From contig JAVGVS010000017.1 in assembly GCA_032718565.1 (NCBI GenBank), forward strand, positions 4,445,866 to 4,509,865: DNA of 64,000 nt, given 5' to 3'. The notes below the pieces were generated by a model. It saw nothing but the letters and a program-made list of their open reading frames with translations. It was not told the DNA's origin and did no database searches. Below are positions 60,901-64,000 of this stretch, piece by piece. The position numbers and the translations under genes are program-made. The stretch is from Distichodus sexfasciatus (taxonomy: Eukaryota > Chordata > Actinopteri > Characiformes > Distichodontidae). Numbering within the stretch: position 1 is the first letter of the stretch; every line of letters begins with the position of its first letter.

Positions 60901-63837
60901 TCTTGTGATTGACTGCACACTACAGACAGTTTTTACAGAAAAACCAAAGATGACGGAGGAAGAGGAATGGCGACAGGTGGATTAAACACAAGTTATAGTT
61001 TATCAACCTTATAATTATAGGTCTTACACGTTTAATAAGCACGCAATCAATGACTCCCCTTGCCCACTTGTCTGTCTCCAATTCAACATTAACACAGATG
61101 CACAAGTCAATCACAAGATGATCACTAGATGATCAGCCGTTTTTCATAGTTGAGGATACAGGCTTCAGAAATCTGATAAATCACCTCTGCCCAAAATACA
61201 CAATGCCAAGTAGGCGTTACTTTTCGGACGTCGACTTACCGGAGTTGTTACATTTTACATTTTACGAGTTACATTTTATTTATTTAAATTTGTAAAGAAA
61301 ATTTATGAAAATAAAGCATTATATTAAAGAAAATTAGATTTTTGTTTGTATTTGCTGTAGAGCTGCCACTATTATATGTCACTATTGTAAAAGTAACTAG
61401 TAAACAGGGAAAGTAACTACCGTGTTAAATTTAAAAAAAGTTGAAACCCATTATTTTGTGTTAATGTTGTCGACTACTCGCAGTAGCTCTAATTTTCTGT
61501 TATCTGGGAAAATATCGGTATTGGCCGATCACACTTACAAAGAAATCGGTAATAGGAATCGGCCAAGAAAATTGCAATCAGTGCATCCCTAGTTCTTATC
61601 GTTCCTGGTGTGTTTCAGGTGAGGAGGCTACAGAGAGTCTCATGACGCTTAGTCCTTCTGAAATGAAGAATCTTCTTCATCACATCCTCAGCGGCAAAGA
61701 GTTCGGTGTGCAGAGGAGCGGTCAGTCACTTTGCTCCTTGCCTTCCACCTCCCATTGCTTTATTTTGCATTTTGACTGAGCTGATATTGTGTATCTGCAC
61801 ACAATACCAATAAAATCTCTGGATTTAAAGTGTGTGCCTGCTTATCTAGATGAGACTGGCGCAAGTCCTGCCATCTCCATTCAAGAGGTTGGCAACGTGG
61901 GTGCCACCAAAAGTGAGCGTGCGGGCATCAGCAAACTGAAGAGCGACATGAAGCTGGTAAGCATGTGCAGTTCTCACTTATTTATCAGATATCTGTAAAA
62001 ATTTCTTTAGAGCTGTGTCGCAGTTCTGAGGCTGTTGTCATGCAGGACACACCTTTCGGTTGGTTTCGGGTATTAAGCAAGACAAAGAGAACATAAATGA
62101 GGAACTTTCACTCTCAAACTAAATCAAGGCAGTTAGCTTATTATTAAGTGCATATAGTTTACCACAAACAGATTCCATTTCTGACGATGGTGTTGGATAA
62201 CATTAGCTACCTAGTATAAAGTCAAGTTAAATAAACATTAAATTTCAAAGCATTATATTATTACACACAAATGTACTACCTAAAAAAAATATTATTCAAA
62301 GTCTGGCATTATTATTTGATTCATAGGGTTTATATATATGTAACAGAAAAAATATGGGCAAATATTTCAGTAAATTGACCAACATTATGCTGCAGTTTAA
62401 GATTGCATTTAAGGAGGCACATGGCAATTTCCATCTGAGAAATTAAAACTTTTCAGCAAAAGAATTGAGACACATTTTACAGCGCTTGTTATTTTCCAGC
62501 CTCCTGGCATTGAGTAAAAAGTCTGTATTCACTGTATCAGCACTCTAAATGAGTAGATTGTGTCTCCGTTTGCAGCTGGAGGAGAGCAGATTATCGTGGT
62601 CATCTCAGAGTAAGGTGATGTGTCAAACACAGCCTGCTTCAGTAAGGTTCAATCAGGGTCACACTGGATTAATTCAATAAGCAACAATGAATAATATTTG
62701 CAGAGGTCAATGTACAATGGTGCCTAAAAATAATTGGTGTATGTTTCCACAGTTTCTCACACTGGGTAATCCACCATGTTGCACAAAATTCTTTTCAGTG
62801 ACCATTATAAAGTGCACAGTTGCCATGGGGGCTTCAGGAGCATGACAGCTTGGAGGTTCTCTCTGAACGTAATTGTTAATGGGATAATAAACGACGATGC
62901 TTCCATGACGTTGTGAAAGTTACTTTTGCCCCACAACAGTTTTCTGACCACTCTCTGCTCTTTATCTATCTAGACATTGCCAGCACACTCCTTCGACCTC
63001 GATCACATTGAGTCTGGCGTAAGTGCTCAGTCTTACATGATCTTGATTCTGTTGACATCCCTGAATGGTGTTTTATATATTGTAAAGGGCTTAAGCCTCT
63101 AAGAAATCGAAACAAAAGAGTAGAAATCAACATCAACATAGAATATATACAGTATATATACTGAAACCTATCTTCCTAAATAAAGATTTGTTCTCTGAAC
63201 AGTAACTGTACTAATTGATATTATGGTTTAAAAACTATATATGAAAAGTGCAGTGTGCCTTCTGTTTTGTAATAGATAGTCTTAATGGCAGGTTGGTGAC
63301 AGACAGGAAAAGGGCAAATGAATTTATGTTGAAATAAAGAAGTAGAAAGTTGTGGTGGCATGTCCTGGCTAAGAAGTCTTATGGCCTAAGGACATAAGCT
63401 CCTTCTGAACCTAATGATATTACCAGCCATAATCTGTGATATGCACTGAGTCTTAATTGTTTGCTTTGGCCTGAAAGTGACATGTTTCTCTTGTCATTTC
63501 TGAATAACAGAAGTACCGTCTCCCATCAGTTGAGTCTTTTGACAGCTCTGAGAGCGTCCCAGCCGTGCGAGACAGCCGCCAGGGCCAGTGGCTGCGCAGG
63601 AGGAGGCTGGATGGTGCCCTTAACAGAGTGCCAGTGGGCTTTTATCAGAAAGTTTGGAAGATTCTACAAAAGGTAAGATTGCTTTTGGAGCAGCCATTTA
63701 ATTTCCTTCCCTCCCTTTAAGTATTTTGTTATATGTAGTGTTTTATGTTTTAAGTAAAAGCAGATTTTCTTTTTTTCCAACAGTGTCATGGACTGTCCAT
63801 TGAAGGTTTTGTACTGCCTTCATCAACTACAAGAGAG
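48434..63837 (+). CDS. phka1: phosphorylase b kinase regulatory subunit alpha (muscle type), 31 exons, 3' end off window
   Basis: PHKA is the large regulatory subunit of the 16-mer phosphorylase kinase, which activates glycogen phosphorylase. Coding exons: 48434-48511, 49410-49568, 50198-50245, 50521-50689, 51403-51485, 51592-51672, 52303-52401, 53504-53650, 53721-53774, 53887-54009, 54096-54191, 54286-54393, 54474-54552, 54683-54817, 54979-55088, 55458-55602, 56697-56775, 56863-57032, 57662-57832, 57958-58046, 58371-58516, 58882-59035, 59854-59933, 60071-60149, 60255-60384, 61619-61720, 61850-61956, 62576-62614, 62974-63018, 63511-63672, 63784-63837. All junctions are GT/AG and in phase: 3321 nt, 1107 codons. 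It starts MRSRSNSGVKLDNYARIV. The N-terminal part is the glucoamylase-like domain (WERGDKTNQGIPELNASS, residues 184-201). NVHMYLPTKLF and FIDHQQFYLALDN favour PHKA1 over PHKA2. The calcineurin-B-like part begins before the edge; the last ~120 residues and CaaX end are outside. Confidence 0.95.
51052..51081. mobile_element. solo terminal repeat of a Tc1/mariner-like element
   Basis: GGGGTGTCCTAACTTTTTCA followed by CATGACTGTA, the usual outer end of a fish Tc1-like family. No partner end was found nearby. Confidence 0.5.
51896..51934. repeat. (CT)n microsatellite
   Basis: About 19 CT units in phka1 intron 6, followed by ccctccctcc. Confidence 0.9.
52945..53410. mobile_element. hAT-type MITE copy (TAGGGGTGCAC ends) in phka1 intron 7
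   Basis: Starts TAGGGGTGCACGATTTAAAA. The interior is the inverted counterpart of 20568-21009 ('cccatttgactgtgg', 'gaatcgacagagaaag'). The right end is degraded. Confidence 0.65.
55697..56546. mobile_element. hAT-type relic split by a younger MITE
   Basis: The left end 'tagggttaggcaattagtc' and the right end 'catgttgcccagctcta' resemble the GGGCTGGGC family. The element at 55854-56277 is inserted within. Confidence 0.45.
55854..56277. mobile_element. hAT-type MITE with perfect 8-bp duplication in phka1 intron 16
   Basis: Starts TAGAGGTCCACCGATAA and ends ATAGTCGGTCGACCCATA. It is flanked by ATACTTTC at 55846-55853 and 56278-56285. Longer relative of 13419-13698. Confidence 0.85.
59086..59275 (+). 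mobile_element. tRNA-derived SINE with recognisable tRNA head in phka1 intron 22
   Basis: The head 'agtccaacagttaggga' and the B box GGTTCAAATCTC are followed by the family body in reverse ('aaggtacaactgaggtgcc', 'gtgagcaagatacc'). This is the only copy here with the B box intact. Confidence 0.7.
59290..59700. repeat. internally repetitive TTTGTGGCAA-type repeat
   Basis: Degenerate units such as 'gtttgtggcaggtttgc', 'gcaaatttgtgg', 'aaatttgtggcaacattgc' and 'gtttgccagacg' recur about every 30-60 bases in both orientations. Confidence 0.55.
60503..61591. mobile_element. hAT-type non-autonomous element with perfect 8-bp duplication in phka1 intron 25
   Basis: Ends TAGGGATGCACCGAT and ATCAGTGCATCCCTA, flanked by GTTCTTAT at 60495-60502 and 61592-61599. 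1089 bp. Sub-terminal 'cggccgatcac' style inverted blocks are present. A GC-richer core near 60720-60980 is shared with 9720-10230. No transposase frame. Confidence 0.9.
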
Positions 63838-64000
63838 GTTTGATTGAGTTACTGTGTTTCTAAAAAAGATGGAACACTTACCCAGCAGCTTTCATGAATG
63901 TATTCTTGTTGTCTTGCTGCTTTAACTTTGACAGGGTTTGTTAACTTAGCTTGAACAGCAGCTGTCTGGCTTTACAGGTTTGAAGAACAAAAGTACACTA

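Larger units (their letters stand above)
48512..63783 (+). other. phka1 introns longer than 300 bases: contents
   Basis: 48512-49409, 49569-50197, 53051-style scraps aside, 57033-57661, 58047-58370, 58517-58881, 61957-62575, 62615-62973 and 63019-63510 hold nothing I recognise. 50690-51402 has a Tc1-like end. 51673-52302 has a CT microsatellite. 52402-53503, 55603-56696, 59036-59853 and 60385-61618 carry the mobile elements listed separately. Confidence 0.6.

Overview
The window looks like nuclear DNA of a ray-finned (teleost) fish. It is AT-rich and intron-rich, with canonical GT/AG splice junctions and a very high load of short non-autonomous DNA transposons (several hAT-type families, one Harbinger-type), tRNA-derived fish SINEs and an RTE-like LINE fragment. 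I see no operons, CRISPR arrays, rRNA genes or intact tRNA genes.

Four protein-coding genes can be supported. (1) shroom4 on the minus strand: only its first two coding exons are here (33614-33736 and 10581-10732). Together they encode the PDZ domain, separated by a 22.9 kb intron; the rest of the gene lies beyond the left edge. (2) bmp15 on the plus strand (35150-37072, two exons, 393 aa), head-to-head with shroom4 across about 1.4 kb. It is an oocyte TGF-beta ligand with furin site and mature domain. (3) leap2 on the plus strand (41873-42660, three exons, 89 aa), a four-cysteine liver antimicrobial/hormone peptide precursor. (4) phka1 on the plus strand, from 48434 to beyond the right edge. 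I reconstructed 31 coding exons (1107 codons, every junction in phase) of the phosphorylase kinase alpha regulatory subunit.

Layout: 1-33.6 kb is shroom4 intron packed with transposon relics, several with recognisable 8-bp target-site duplications, a nested hAT cluster (19.5-21.1 kb) and a near-perfect 33-bp-stem hairpin (19.43-19.51 kb). 33.6-35.1 kb is the shared shroom4/bmp15 upstream region, including a run of eight consecutive ATG triplets in the putative shroom4 leader. 37.1-41.7 kb is intergenic and holds a second perfect hairpin. 43.7-48.4 kb contains a 5'-inverted (twin-priming type) RTE LINE copy and a 662-bp Harbinger-type element with a TTA duplication. From 48.4 kb on, phka1 introns carry further young hAT copies and a SINE.

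The genes do not form one pathway, but their order is informative. shroom4-bmp15-leap2 mirrors the human SHROOM1-GDF9-UQCRQ-LEAP2 cluster, as expected if both descend from one ancestral block duplicated early in vertebrate history. All identifications come from reading translated sequence and family knowledge; no database search was run.
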